In this document: piece by piece, positions 8,975 through 17,605 of the stretch
How positions within the stretch are numbered: position 1 is the stretch's first letter
How the letters are laid out: each line of letters opens with the position of its first letter
Assembly: GCA_008727115.1 (NCBI GenBank)
Contig: CP044131.1
Span: 930,001-994,000, forward strand
DNA length: 64,000 nucleotides
Source of the DNA: Comamonas testosteroni
GTDB lineage: Bacteria > Pseudomonadota > Gammaproteobacteria > Burkholderiales > Burkholderiaceae_C
Reading direction: 5' to 3'
Program-made: the position numbers and the translations under genes
Notes under the pieces: model-generated
The model's input: only the letters and a program-made list of their open reading frames with translations
The model's database searches: none
What the model was told of the DNA's origin: nothing

Positions 8975-9808
8975 TCAGGCTTGAGGCGGGGTGTCGTTGT
9001 GCTGGGAGTCGTTGACGATCTCCACCTCCTCCTTGCCGTCTGGCGCTGCAAAGCTGTCGCGGAAGGTAAAGACAATCGAGGTGAAAAAGATGGCGGCCAG
9101 CATCAGGGCCGTGGCCACCATCAGGCCGCCGGCGATGCTGCCGATCAGCATGGCGAGAATGCCGGTCACGATGGCCAGCGCCATGCCGGAGGCAATGAAG
9201 ACGCCGATCCAGCAGACGCCGAAAACCAGGTAGGCGCCGATATTGCGAAAACAGCCGACAAAGCTGAAGAACAGAGCCTTGACGGGGCTGACGCCATGCC
9301 AGTGAATAAGAGCGGGTGCATGCCAGAAGGCCAGTGACAGCGGCAGGTAGAGCAACATGCTCATCCACATGGCGGACTGGAACTCGGGCTCTTCGGCCAG
9401 CTCCCGGGTCATGGGAGTCTGACCCAGATAGACGCTGGCAAAAGTGCCGCCATCGACAATGCTGGAAGCGCCAATGATGAGCAAAAATCCTGCTGCATAC
9501 ATGCCGCCCAGCATCAGCATGGAGTGCATGTGCTGGCTGCCGGAGCGAAAGGCTACCAGCAGCAGTGCGGGCGTGGGCTTGCGGCCGTGGGCCGCTTCAG
9601 AGGCAGCCACCATCATGGTCAGGGAGATGCTGGGAAGCAGTGCCAGTGCAATGACGGGGCCGATCAGTGGCAGGGCCGAGATCAGTGACATGCTGGCCAT
9701 GCCCAGAAAGAACAGGGCAGCCAGAGCCAGAGGCTGGCTTCTGAACGTGCGCAGGCCTTGCAGCACCCACTGCAGGCCAGTGCCGGGTGTAACGATTTGA
9801 AGTTTCAT
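8975..9808 (-). CDS. BPSS1780-family integral membrane protein
   Basis: Uncharacterised six- to seven-helix inner-membrane protein of 277 residues, of the BPSS1780 family widespread in Betaproteobacteria. The family N-terminus MKLQIVTPGTGLQW marks the start at 9808. The frame is open 26 codons further upstream, but that extension is Arg/Ser-rich and unlike the family. Hydrophobic segments are near residues 28-48, 52-72, 100-120, 150-170, 185-205 and 210-250. The C-terminal tail is acidic and ends in DTPPQA. It has the same orientation as thrB, 125 bases downstream of that gene's stop. No function is known. Confidence 0.75.
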   Translation of the reverse strand: MKLQIVTPGTGLQWVLQGLRTFRSQPLALAALFFLGMASMSLISALPLIGPVIALALLPSISLTMMVAASEAAHGRKPTPALLLVAFRSGSQHMHSMLMLGGMYAAGFLLIIGASSIVDGGTFASVYLGQTPMTRELAEEPEFQSAMWMSMLLYLPLSLAFWHAPALIHWHGVSPVKALFFSFVGCFRNIGAYLVFGVCWIGVFIASGMALAIVTGILAMLIGSIAGGLMVATALMLAAIFFTSIVFTFRDSFAAPDGKEEVEIVNDSQHNDTPPQA

Positions 9809-9823
9809 GGGAGAGGCAGAAAT

Positions 9824-9847
9824 ACTTTTGCGAGAGCGAGCAAAAGT
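9824..9847 (-). promoter_or_regulatory. Palindrome just upstream of the BPSS1780 gene
   Basis: ACTTTTGC (9824-9831) and GCAAAAGT (9840-9847) are perfect inverted arms separated by 8 bases, 15 bases before the start codon. A nested pairing of AGAGCGA with TCGCTCT overlaps it. A second small GGGGC/GCCCC hairpin lies at about 9877-9896. This could be an operator, a leader hairpin or part of thrB termination. Confidence 0.3.
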
Positions 9848-9933
9848 CGCTCTTGCACTGTACCCGAGACAGCGGGACGGGGCCATATAAAGCCCCGAGG
9901 CTCTCGCCAGCTTGGACTGTGCCCGGCTGGTGA

Positions 9934-10890
9934 TCAGGCCAGCGACAGGGGCTGCGCAATGCGCTGCTTGAGCACGCGCTCGAAGTGAGTTGGGTCGTGG
10001 GGCTGCAGCAAGGCGGCTTCACGGGGCAGGTGGAAGTCCCAGAGGCGGGAGATCCAGAAACGCAGGGCACCGGCGCGCAGCTGGGCGTTGAGCAGCTCGC
10101 GCTCTGAAGCGGTCAGGGGACGAACGGCTTGATAGGCGTCGATCATGGCCTTGGCACGAGGGGCATCATGGGCGCCTGTTGCGTGATCGATACACCAGTC
10201 GTTGAGGCAGACGGCCAGATCAAACAGCCAGGTGTCCACACCCGCGAAATAGAAGTCGAAAAAGCCGGTCAGCTTGTCGCCATCGAACATCACGTTGTCG
10301 CGGAACAGGTCGGCATGCACCGGGCCACGGGGCAGGGCTGCATAGGTGGCCGATGCGGCGATGTGATTCTGGTAGGCCAGCTCGGCGCGCAGCAGGGCGG
10401 CGGTTTCTTCGCTCAGATGGGGCAGCACCACGGGAGCAGTTTCATTCCACCAGGGCAGGCCGCGCAGATTGGGCTGCTGGCGGTTGTAGTCCTGTCCTGC
10501 CAAGTGCATGCGTGCCAGCATGTCACCCACGGCGGCGCAATGCACAGGGGCCGGGGCCAGCTGGCTCTTGCCGGCCAGACGATTGACGATGGAGGCAGGC
10601 TTGCCGCAGACCTTGAGCAGAATGTCGCCGCTGCGGGCTTCGCCCTGCGGGTCGGGAACCGGGATGCCAGCCTGAGCCAGATGCTTCATCAGGTACAGGT
10701 AAAAGGGCAGTTGTTCGGCGCTCAGGCGCTCGAACAGGGTCAGCACCCATTCGCCCTGGTCGGTGGTCAGAAAGTAGTTGGTGTTTTCAATGCCGCCCTG
10801 AATGCCGCGCAATTCTTTGAATGAGCCAAGGGACATGCAGCGCAGCAGATCGCGGGCATCTTTATCGGAAACTTCGGTGAAAACAGCCAT
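9934..10890 (-). CDS. thrB: Homoserine kinase (ThrB, aminoglycoside-phosphotransferase fold)
   Basis: Phosphorylates L-homoserine to O-phosphohomoserine in threonine biosynthesis. The 318-residue protein belongs to the APH-fold ThrB type used by beta- and many alphaproteobacteria, not the GHMP type of E. coli. Supporting segments are MAVFTEVSD at the N-terminus, GGIENTNYFL in the nucleotide-binding lobe, the catalytic loop HADLFRDN and the metal-binding GFFDFYFAG (DFD-like). The rest of the threonine pathway is not in the window. It follows the DUF2782-like gene on the same strand, with a strong hairpin between. Confidence 0.93.
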   Translation of the reverse strand: MAVFTEVSDKDARDLLRCMSLGSFKELRGIQGGIENTNYFLTTDQGEWVLTLFERLSAEQLPFYLYLMKHLAQAGIPVPDPQGEARSGDILLKVCGKPASIVNRLAGKSQLAPAPVHCAAVGDMLARMHLAGQDYNRQQPNLRGLPWWNETAPVVLPHLSEETAALLRAELAYQNHIAASATYAALPRGPVHADLFRDNVMFDGDKLTGFFDFYFAGVDTWLFDLAVCLNDWCIDHATGAHDAPRAKAMIDAYQAVRPLTASERELLNAQLRAGALRFWISRLWDFHLPREAALLQPHDPTHFERVLKQRIAQPLSLA

Positions 10891-10950
10891 GGTGAATGCA
10901 TCGGTCAGCCGTAATGGGGCGGCTGACGGGGGAAGGTGGTTCTATACGCA

Positions 10951-10980
10951 ACAGGGCAGTGCTTTGCTGCACTGCCCTGT
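10951..10980 (-). terminator. 12-bp hairpin between the DUF2782-like gene and thrB
   Basis: ACAGGGCAGTGC (10951-10962) and GCACTGCCCTGT (10969-10980) form a perfect stem with a 6-base loop, in a 116-bp gap between co-oriented genes. There is no T-run on the minus strand after it, so it is at best a weak or factor-dependent terminator. Confidence 0.45.
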
Positions 10981-11006
10981 CATGAACGGGAAAAGCGCGC
11001 AGCGCT

Positions 11007-11369
11007 TCAGAATTTGATGAAATTCCAGACGCGGGTGCCCGTGGTGTCACCGCTGTTGTTGTCGCGGTTGCGGGCAGCACGGGCGCCGTCGTTGGACTGC
11101 ACTTCGTACTCGGGCATGGAGCCGACCTTGGGTTGCACGGTAATGCTCTGGGTCTGGCCGCCCACGCGGGTTTCATCCACACGGCTGCCCGCATCTTCCA
11201 CGCGGATATGTTCAATCCGCTGGTTGTGCTTGCTGGTGGCAGCCGCATTGTCCTGCTGGCCCTGAGGCGCAGGAGCTGCCACGGCTTCGGCGGGGGCAGG
11301 GGTGGAGGACTGGGCCAGAACGGATCCGGCAGCCAGGCTCAGGAGGATGAAAAGAGGTGCAGCGCGCAT
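11007..11369 (-). CDS. DUF2782-like secreted small protein
   Basis: A 120-residue protein with a signal peptide: MRAAPLF, a hydrophobic core, then a probable cleavage after SVLAQ at about residue 20. A Pro/Ala-rich linker follows. The C-terminal half, with the segments RIEHIRVEDAGSRVDE, ITVQPKVGSMPEYEV and the end WNFIKF, resembles DUF2782, a small periplasmic family usually encoded between thrB and polA in Betaproteobacteria, which is its position here. The role is unknown. The frame stays open far upstream, but that is the antisense of polA. The start at 11369 gives the signal peptide. It is divergent from polA, with 102 bases between. Confidence 0.75.
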   Translation of the reverse strand: MRAAPLFILLSLAAGSVLAQSSTPAPAEAVAAPAPQGQQDNAAATSKHNQRIEHIRVEDAGSRVDETRVGGQTQSITVQPKVGSMPEYEVQSNDGARAARNRDNNSGDTTGTRVWNFIKF

Positions 11370-11411
11370 GATGAGTGGATTGTAGGGCGACTTGGAATTC
11401 TCCCACCATGC

Positions 11412-11445
11412 GCTTGCCCGTCTTTGCGATTCAGGGCGGGCAAGC
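11412..11445. promoter_or_regulatory. Inverted repeat in the polA / DUF2782 divergent gap
   Basis: GCTTGCCCG (11412-11420) and CGGGCAAGC (11437-11445) are perfect arms with a 16-base loop, ending 26 bases before the polA ATG. This is compatible with a regulator site or a leader hairpin. No promoter elements could be assigned with confidence. Confidence 0.3.
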
Positions 11446-11471
11446 TGGGCGCGCGTGCACAATTGGCGACT

Positions 11472-14285
11472 ATGAGCAATTCCAAGACCCTGGTGCTGGT
11501 GGACGGCTCCAGCTACCTCTACCGCGCCTACCATGCCATGCCCGATCTGCGGGCCATTCCCGGCGACCCGACCAGTCCGGCTACGGGTGCCATTCGCGGC
11601 ATGGTGAACATGATGCAGGCGCTGAGGAAGGATGTGCAGGCCGATTACGCCGTGTGTGTGTTCGATGCGTCCGGCCCGACTTTCCGCGATGAGATGTACA
11701 CCGAGTACAAGGCCGCGCGCTCGCCCATGCCCGATGACTTGCGCAGCCAGATAGAGCCCATCCACGAAGTGGTGGCCATGTTGGGCTGGAAGGTCGTGGC
11801 CGTGCCCGGCGTGGAAGCTGACGACGTGATCGCCACGCTGGCGCAGCTGGCGGCCAGCCAGAGCATCAATGTCATCGTCTCCAGCGGCGACAAGGACTTG
11901 AGCCAACTGGTCAACGAACACGTGACCATCATCGACACCATGAATGGCAAAAAGCGCGACATCGCTGGCGTGACCAGTGAGTTTGGCGTGCCGCCGTCGC
12001 TGATGATCGATTACCAGGCGCTGGTGGGCGACACCGTGGACAACGTGCCTGGCGTGACCAAGGTCGGCCCCAAGACCGCGGCCAAGTGGCTCGATGAATA
12101 TGGCACGCTGGACGGGCTGATTGCCAATGCCGACGCCATCAAGGGCGTGGCGGGCAACAATTTGCGCGAGGCCATTGCCAATGGTCAGCTGGCGCTGAGC
12201 CGCCAGCTGGTGACCATGAAGACCGACTGCGATCTGGCGGACTACATCAGCGGCCTGCCTCAGCTGGACGCCATTGTGCTGGCCGAGCCGGACAATGCGG
12301 CGCTGGCGCCTTTTTATGAAAAATACGGCTTCAAGGGCTTGGCGCGTGCGCTGGGTGCTACTACTTCTGAAGCAAAAGACAGCAAGCCAGCCAAGGCCGG
12401 AAAAGCAGACAGTGCCCAGGGCGGCCTGTTTGATGCCGATGATGCGGCGACGACGGAAATCGCCGTCGAAGCCCAGCAGCGCGATGTGGTCTACACCACC
12501 ATCCTGACCCAGGCGCAGTTCGACGAGTGGCTGACCAAGATCCAGGCCGCCGAGCTGACGGCGATTGATACGGAAACCGATTCTCTGGACGAGATGCGGG
12601 CGCAGATTGTCGGCATTTCCTTCAGCGTGGCGGCTGGCGAAGCGGCCTATATTCCGCTGCGTCACGAAGGCATGGATGTGCCCGAGCAGCTGGATATGGC
12701 CATGGTGCTGGACAAGCTCAAGCCCTGGCTGGAAGACGCCTCCAAAAAGAAGCTGGGCCAGCATGTCAAATACGACCAGCATGTGTTTGCCAACCACGGC
12801 ATCACCGTGCGCGGCTATGCGCACGACACCATGCTGCAAAGCTATGTGCTCGAAGCCGACCGCCCGCACAACCTGACGAGCCTTGCGCTGCGCCATGTGA
12901 ACCGCACTGGCATCAGCTACGAAGACCTGTGCGGCAAGGGCAAGAGCCAGATTCCGTTTGCCCAGGTGCCCGTGGAAAAAGCCGCAGCCTACAGCTGCGA
13001 AGACTCTGACCAGACGCTGGATGTGCACAACACGCTGTGGCCGCGCATCCAGGCCCATGCCGGCCTGCTGCATATCTATGAGCTGGAAATGCAGACCAGT
13101 GAAGCGCTGTTCCGTATAGAGCGCAATGGCGTGTGCATCGACGCGGGCGAGCTGGCACGTCAGAGTAACGATCTGGGTGCGCGCATTTTGAAGCTTGAGG
13201 AAGAGGCTTACGAGATCGCGGGCCAGCCCTTCAATCTGGCGAGCCCCAAGCAGCTGGGTGAAATCTTCTTCGACAAGCTGGGCATGCCCGTGGTGAAGAA
13301 GACTGCCACCGGCGCGCGCAGCACCGATGAAGAAGTGCTGGAGAAGCTGGCTGAAAACTACCCGCTGCCCGCCAAGCTGCTGGAGCACCGCTCGCTCTCC
13401 AAGCTCAAGGGCACCTACACCGACAAGCTGGCGCAGATGGCCTTGCCCAGCGATGGCCGCGTGCACACCCACTACGCCCAGGCCGTGGCGGTGACGGGGC
13501 GTCTGTCCAGCAACGACCCCAATCTGCAGAACATTCCCGTGCGCACGCCCGAAGGCCGCCGCGTGCGCGAAGCCTTTGTGGCCCCCGAGGGCAAGCTGAT
13601 TGCCAGCGCCGACTATTCGCAGATCGAGCTGCGCATCATGGCCCATCTGTCGGGCGACGAGGCGCTGCTGAGCGCCTTCCAAAACGGCCTGGATGTGCAC
13701 CGCGCCACGGCCGCAGAAGTGTTTGGCGTGGGCGTGGATGAGGTCAGCAGCGAGCAGCGCCGCTATGCCAAGGTCATCAACTTCGGCCTGATCTACGGCA
13801 TGAGCAGCTTTGGCCTGGCCAAGAACCTGGGTATCGAGACCAAGGCCGCCGCAGCCTATATCGACAAATACTTTCAGCGCTATCCCGGCGTGAAGCGCTA
13901 TATGGACCAGACCGTGGAGCTGGCCCATGCCCAGGGTTATGTGGAGACCGTGTTCGGTCGCCGCCTGGTGCTGCCCGAGATCAACGGCGGCAACGGCCCG
14001 CGCAAGAAAGCGGCCGAGCGCGCCGCCATCAATGCGCCCATGCAGGGAACGGCGGCCGACCTGATCAAGAAGGCCATGGTGGCCGTACAGGCCAAACTGG
14101 ATGCCGAAAAGCCGGAGGTGCTGGTCATCATGCAGGTGCACGACGAACTGGTGTTCGAGCTGCCCGAGTCCGCCAAGGACTGGGTGCAGGCTGAAATCCC
14201 CGCCATCATGGCCGGCGTGGCCGATCTGTCCGTGCCGCTGCTGGCCGAGATTGGCTTTGGCAACAACTGGGAGAAGGCGCATTGA
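11472..14285 (+). CDS. polA: DNA polymerase I
   Basis: Repair and Okazaki-fragment polymerase, 937 residues. The order is as expected: an N-terminal 5'-3' exonuclease (MSNSKTLVLVDGSSYLYRA; metal-site segments VCVFDASGPTFRDEMY and GVEADDVIATLA; helix-hairpin-helix DNVPGVTKVGPKTA), then a 3'-5' exonuclease with an intact AIDTETDS site, then the polymerase domain with motif A SADYSQIELRIMAHLSGD, motif B RRYAKVINFGLIYGMS and motif C QVHDELVFE. The ATG at 11472 is chosen because it opens the conserved N-terminus. The frame remains open upstream but encodes nothing recognisable. All three activities look intact. Confidence 0.97.
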   Translation: MSNSKTLVLVDGSSYLYRAYHAMPDLRAIPGDPTSPATGAIRGMVNMMQALRKDVQADYAVCVFDASGPTFRDEMYTEYKAARSPMPDDLRSQIEPIHEVVAMLGWKVVAVPGVEADDVIATLAQLAASQSINVIVSSGDKDLSQLVNEHVTIIDTMNGKKRDIAGVTSEFGVPPSLMIDYQALVGDTVDNVPGVTKVGPKTAAKWLDEYGTLDGLIANADAIKGVAGNNLREAIANGQLALSRQLVTMKTDCDLADYISGLPQLDAIVLAEPDNAALAPFYEKYGFKGLARALGATTSEAKDSKPAKAGKADSAQGGLFDADDAATTEIAVEAQQRDVVYTTILTQAQFDEWLTKIQAAELTAIDTETDSLDEMRAQIVGISFSVAAGEAAYIPLRHEGMDVPEQLDMAMVLDKLKPWLEDASKKKLGQHVKYDQHVFANHGITVRGYAHDTMLQSYVLEADRPHNLTSLALRHVNRTGISYEDLCGKGKSQIPFAQVPVEKAAAYSCEDSDQTLDVHNTLWPRIQAHAGLLHIYELEMQTSEALFRIERNGVCIDAGELARQSNDLGARILKLEEEAYEIAGQPFNLASPKQLGEIFFDKLGMPVVKKTATGARSTDEEVLEKLAENYPLPAKLLEHRSLSKLKGTYTDKLAQMALPSDGRVHTHYAQAVAVTGRLSSNDPNLQNIPVRTPEGRRVREAFVAPEGKLIASADYSQIELRIMAHLSGDEALLSAFQNGLDVHRATAAEVFGVGVDEVSSEQRRYAKVINFGLIYGMSSFGLAKNLGIETKAAAAYIDKYFQRYPGVKRYMDQTVELAHAQGYVETVFGRRLVLPEINGGNGPRKKAAERAAINAPMQGTAADLIKKAMVAVQAKLDAEKPEVLVIMQVHDELVFELPESAKDWVQAEIPAIMAGVADLSVPLLAEIGFGNNWEKAH

Positions 14286-14325
14286 TGCGTTTTTTGCCAG
14301 AGGCGGGTGAGCCTTTCAAAAAAAT

Positions 14326-14404
14326 GAGCTGCAAGCGCTGAACTTTAGGGCATTCCAGATGGTTTTGAGTCTGAAATGCCCTACTTACATGCACAAGCAG
14401 CTAT
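14326..14404. repeat. Intergenic palindromic repeat, diverged copy after polA
   Basis: Inner arms TAGGGCATTCCAGA (14346-14359) and TCTGAAATGCCCTA (14370-14383) pair in 13 of 14 positions. They are flanked by AGCTGCAAGCGCT and CACAAGCAGCT, which match the outer arms of the repeat at 2771. It may also terminate polA. Its right edge lies 18 bases before the azlC start. Confidence 0.6.
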
Positions 14405-14421
14405 TGAATTTAAAAGAGCTA

Positions 14422-15105
14422 ATGGTGTTCCAAGGCATTGCAATGACGCCCGCGACTCGCATGGGGCTGTCGATCTCGGTGGCTACAGGGCTGTACGGCA
14501 TCTCGTTCGGAGCGCTGTCCGTGGCGGCAGGTCTCAATCTCTGGCAGACCATGGCGCTGAGCGCATTGATGTTTACCGGCGGCTCCCAGTTCGCCTTTGT
14601 GGGCGTGATTGCCGGTGGCGGCAGTGGCCTGGCAGCCGTGAGTGCCGCGACCTTGCTGGGTGTGCGCAATGCCATCTACGGCATGCAGATGAGTCGCTTT
14701 CTGGGTGCCACAGGCTTGTCGCGCTGGCTGGCTGCGCACTGGACGATTGACGAGTCCGCCGCCACGGCATCGGGCCAGCAGGATCTGGCCGAGCAGCGGC
14801 GCGGCTTCTGGGTGGCGGGGGCAGGCGTGTTCCTGCTGTGGAATCTGTTCACCTTGCTGGGCGCGCTGATGGGCAATGCGCTGGGCGATACGCGCCGCTT
14901 CGGGCTGGATGGTGCGGCGGTGGCGGCCTTTCTGGGTTTGCTGTGGCCGCGCTTGAATGCGCGCGAGCCGGTGGCCCTGGCGCTGGCCTGCGGGTTGGTG
15001 ACGGCCGTGGCCATTCCCGTGGTTCCTGCAGGCGTGCCGATTTTGCTGGCGGCAGCGGTGGGAGCCTTCTGGGGCTGGGTGCGCCCTTCGGAGGCTGAGC
15101 AATGA
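14422..15105 (+). CDS. azlC: AzlC-family branched-chain amino-acid exporter, large subunit
   Basis: Large subunit of an AzlCD/YgaZH-type two-component exporter for branched-chain amino acids. A start at 14422 gives 227 residues, after an AAAGAG sequence. The frame is open 63 bases further upstream, but that lies inside the palindromic repeat. Family features are GLSISVATGLYGISFGA near the N-terminus, the polar helix LMFTGGSQFAFVGV, and LGVRNAIYGMQMS. About five to six hydrophobic helices are predicted. It overlaps azlD by ATGA, so the two should be translationally coupled. Confidence 0.85.
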   Translation: MVFQGIAMTPATRMGLSISVATGLYGISFGALSVAAGLNLWQTMALSALMFTGGSQFAFVGVIAGGGSGLAAVSAATLLGVRNAIYGMQMSRFLGATGLSRWLAAHWTIDESAATASGQQDLAEQRRGFWVAGAGVFLLWNLFTLLGALMGNALGDTRRFGLDGAAVAAFLGLLWPRLNAREPVALALACGLVTAVAIPVVPAGVPILLAAAVGAFWGWVRPSEAEQ

Positions 15106-15419
15106 CGCTGTCTCTGAGCTTGTGGCACTGGATTTTGCTGGCCTGTGCGCTGGCTTTTGTGACCAAGCTGCTGGGCTACAGCCTGCCTGAGCGCTGGATG
15201 CGCAGCCCGCGCATGGCACAGATTGCGGCCAGCCTGACGGTAGCGCTGCTGGCATCGCTGACGGTGATGAACACGCTGGCCAGCGGCACGCAAATCAGCC
15301 TGGACGCGCGCCTGGGTGCTTTGCTGGTGGCTGCGATTGCGCTGTGGTTCAGAGCCCCATTTTTGCTGGTGGTGATTCTGGGCGGTGCCGCAGCGGCACT
15401 GCTGCGCTGGCTGGCCTGA
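15102..15419 (+). CDS. azlD: AzlD-family branched-chain amino-acid exporter, small subunit
   Basis: Small hydrophobic partner of AzlC, 105 residues with three to four helices and the family segment FVTKLLGYSLPERW. The start overlaps the azlC stop by 4 bases. No regulator gene is adjacent, so control is unclear. Confidence 0.85.
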   Translation: MTLSLSLWHWILLACALAFVTKLLGYSLPERWMRSPRMAQIAASLTVALLASLTVMNTLASGTQISLDARLGALLVAAIALWFRAPFLLVVILGGAAAALLRWLA

Positions 15420-15513
15420 GGGTTGGAGCCGGGCAGGCCTTAGGCTGCATGACGCTGGCAGTTGCTTGCGTATGCCGGCGCAGCTTGAGATTTCATCAAC
15501 CCGAGGAGGATTC

Positions 15514-16413
15514 ATGAAGTACGAAGACGTCGCTCAGGATATGCAGAGCCTGTTGGGGGGCAAGGAGCAGCCCAGCCGCCGCACGGCACTCAAGGCGGCT
15601 CTGGGGGCAGGGCTGGGTGTGGGCTATGCCTGTGCGGCTGGCCCGGCGATGGCGCAGACGGCGATCAAGACCCCATCGGCAGGGCTGACGGCAGGGGAGG
15701 TCAGCATAGCGGTCAAGGGCTTTCAGCTGCCTGCCTATCGCGCCATGCCAGAGGGAGGGCAGAACCTGCCCGTGGTGCTGGTGATTTCCGAAATCTTTGG
15801 CGTGCATGAATACATTGCCGATACCTGCCGCCGACTGGCCCGTGCCGGTTACCTGGCGATTGCTCCGGACCTGTTCGTGCGCCAGGGCGATCCCATGGCC
15901 TATGGCGAAATGGCCAAGCTGATGACCGAGGTCATTGCCAAGGTGCCCGATGCCCAGGTCATGAGTGACCTGGATGCAACCGTGCAATGGGCTGGCGCCA
16001 ATGGGGGTGATGCCAAGAAGCTGGCCATTACCGGTTTTTGCTGGGGCGGGCGCATCACCTGGCTGTACGCGGCACATGGCCCGGTCAAGGTGGGTGTGGC
16101 CTGGTATGGCCGCCTGCAAGGCAGCAAGAACGACTTGCAGCCCAGCCATCCGCTGGATCTGGTCGGGCAGCTCAAGGCGCCGGTGCTGGGGCTGTATGGC
16201 GGCCAGGACACGGGCATTCCGCTGGAGTCGGTTGAAGCCATGAAGGCTGCGCTCAAGAGTGGATCGCCTGCTGCCAAGGCCTCGGAATTTGTGATCTACC
16301 CCGATGCACCGCACGCCTTCCACGCCGACTATCGCCCCAGCTATCGGGAGCAGCCTGCGCAGGATGGGTGGGCGCGCATGCTGGCCTGGTTCAAGCAGCA
16401 CGGCGTGGCCTGA
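15514..16413 (+). CDS. Dienelactone hydrolase family protein with Tat-like signal
   Basis: Alpha/beta hydrolase of the dienelactone hydrolase (carboxymethylenebutenolidase-like) family, 299 residues. The start is set by AGGAGG, 4 bases before the ATG. The N-terminus has a paired arginine (PSRRTALKAALGAG) and a hydrophobic stretch ending AMAQ, which suggests Tat export, unusual for enzymes of chlorocatechol pathways that act in the cytoplasm. The catalytic triad is visible: Cys in GFCWGG, Asp in GGQDTG and His in PHAFHADY. The glutamate in SEIFGVHEY fits the residue that activates the cysteine. No aromatic-degradation genes are nearby, so the substrate is open. Confidence 0.85.
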   Translation: MKYEDVAQDMQSLLGGKEQPSRRTALKAALGAGLGVGYACAAGPAMAQTAIKTPSAGLTAGEVSIAVKGFQLPAYRAMPEGGQNLPVVLVISEIFGVHEYIADTCRRLARAGYLAIAPDLFVRQGDPMAYGEMAKLMTEVIAKVPDAQVMSDLDATVQWAGANGGDAKKLAITGFCWGGRITWLYAAHGPVKVGVAWYGRLQGSKNDLQPSHPLDLVGQLKAPVLGLYGGQDTGIPLESVEAMKAALKSGSPAAKASEFVIYPDAPHAFHADYRPSYREQPAQDGWARMLAWFKQHGVA

Positions 16414-16607
16414 TGGGCTGCTTTGGAGTGCGGGGGGCTTGACAGCTTTGCTAAGGTGAAAAGACCCGGTGCAGAGGGCGAGCGATAGAGCCTTCACATC
16501 GGGGCTGACGGCATGGAGATAGTCAGAGTACCCCGCACAGCCAGGGGTATTCTGCGAAAATCCATGGAATTCGCCTGTAAAAGGTTGCGGTTAAGCCATA
16601 TAAAGCT

Positions 16608-17552
16608 ATGACATTGGTAGCAATTATTCTGGCCACCCTGGCTGCTGGTATCGGCAGTGTCTGGGTGGCCGCGTTGTTGATGAGTCTGGGAGGGGGGCGT
16701 ACGCCCGGGGTCATGCCCCAGCGTTTGCTGAGTCTGGCTGCAGGAGCCTTGCTGGCCACGGCCTTCATGCACTTGTTGCCCGAGGCGTTCGAGACCCATG
16801 GCAAGTCCCATGACTTGTTTGTGGTGCTGCTGATCGGACTGGTGTTCTTCTTTCTGTTGTCCAAGGCCGAGCTGTGGCATCACGGCCATGAGCATTCACA
16901 TGGGGATGTTCATCAAGCAGCCCATTCGCATGAGCATGGACATCACTCGCATGGGCACCATGAACATGGCGACCACGCCCATGGTCACGGCAAAGGTGGC
17001 TGGGCCATTTTGACGGGCGACAGCGTGCACTGCTTTGGCGATGGCGTGCTGATTGCATCGGCCTTTATTGCCGATATCCGTCTGGGCGTCATTGCCGCGC
17101 TGTCGGTGCTGGCGCACGAGGTGCCCCACCACATGGGAGACATCGTGGTACTGCGCCAGTCCAGCAGCAATCGCCGGGTGGCTTTGATCAAGGTTTCCAT
17201 GGCCGGTGCTGTCACCACACTGGGGGGTATTGCTGGCTATTTTCTGATCGCGCAATTGCACGACCTGCTGCCTTATTTTCTGGTGATTGCATCGAGCAGC
17301 TTTATCTATGTGGCGCTGGCAGACCTGATTCCTCAGCTGCAAAAGCGTCTGAGTGCCAAGGAAACAGCGGCGCAGGTGTTTTGGCTGCTGCTGGGCATCG
17401 TCATCGTGACGGTGATGAGCGGGGCGGCGCACAACCATGCCCATGTGGATGAGCACGGCCATGATCACGATCATGGGGCAGAGGCAGGGCATGTCCATGA
17501 GGCAGTGCCGGCAAAGTCGCAACCCACTGCGCCTCATCTGCACGAGCACTAG
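16608..17552 (+). CDS. ZIP-family divalent metal transporter, histidine-rich
   Basis: Zinc/iron permease of the ZIP family importing divalent metals across the inner membrane, 314 residues. The metal-binding helices are clear: VHCFGDGVLIASAF (helix IV) and AHEVPHHMGD (helix V). A long His-rich loop precedes helix IV (HGHEHSHGD and onward, about residues 88-127). The C-terminus is again a His/Asp tail ending HLHEH. These likely bind or sense zinc. The 194 bp upstream holds no gene and no clear Zur box. TATAAA at 16599 could be a -10, but it would give an almost leaderless message. Confidence 0.88.
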   Translation: MTLVAIILATLAAGIGSVWVAALLMSLGGGRTPGVMPQRLLSLAAGALLATAFMHLLPEAFETHGKSHDLFVVLLIGLVFFFLLSKAELWHHGHEHSHGDVHQAAHSHEHGHHSHGHHEHGDHAHGHGKGGWAILTGDSVHCFGDGVLIASAFIADIRLGVIAALSVLAHEVPHHMGDIVVLRQSSSNRRVALIKVSMAGAVTTLGGIAGYFLIAQLHDLLPYFLVIASSSFIYVALADLIPQLQKRLSAKETAAQVFWLLLGIVIVTVMSGAAHNHAHVDEHGHDHDHGAEAGHVHEAVPAKSQPTAPHLHEH

Positions 17553-17574
17553 CACTGGCCTTTGCGCCATTCAT

Positions 17575-17602
17575 CAAAAAAACGGCCTTGAGCCGGTTTT
17601 TT
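17575..17602. terminator. Bidirectional intrinsic terminator
   Basis: A run of A, ACGGC, a short loop, GCCGT and a run of T lie between the convergent ZIP gene and the response regulator gene. The stem is short but flanked by A and T runs on both sides. Confidence 0.75.
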
Positions 17603-17605
17603 GAT

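Noticed and set aside
11007..14282. An open frame of 1091 codons on the minus strand across polA
   Set aside because: It is antisense to all conserved polA domains and arises from GC-rich third positions. Only its 3' 120 codons (11007-11369) form a real gene with a signal peptide.
14359..14421. Upstream extension of azlC by 21 codons
   Set aside because: The extension lies within the palindromic repeat, and AAAGAG before 14422 gives a better start.
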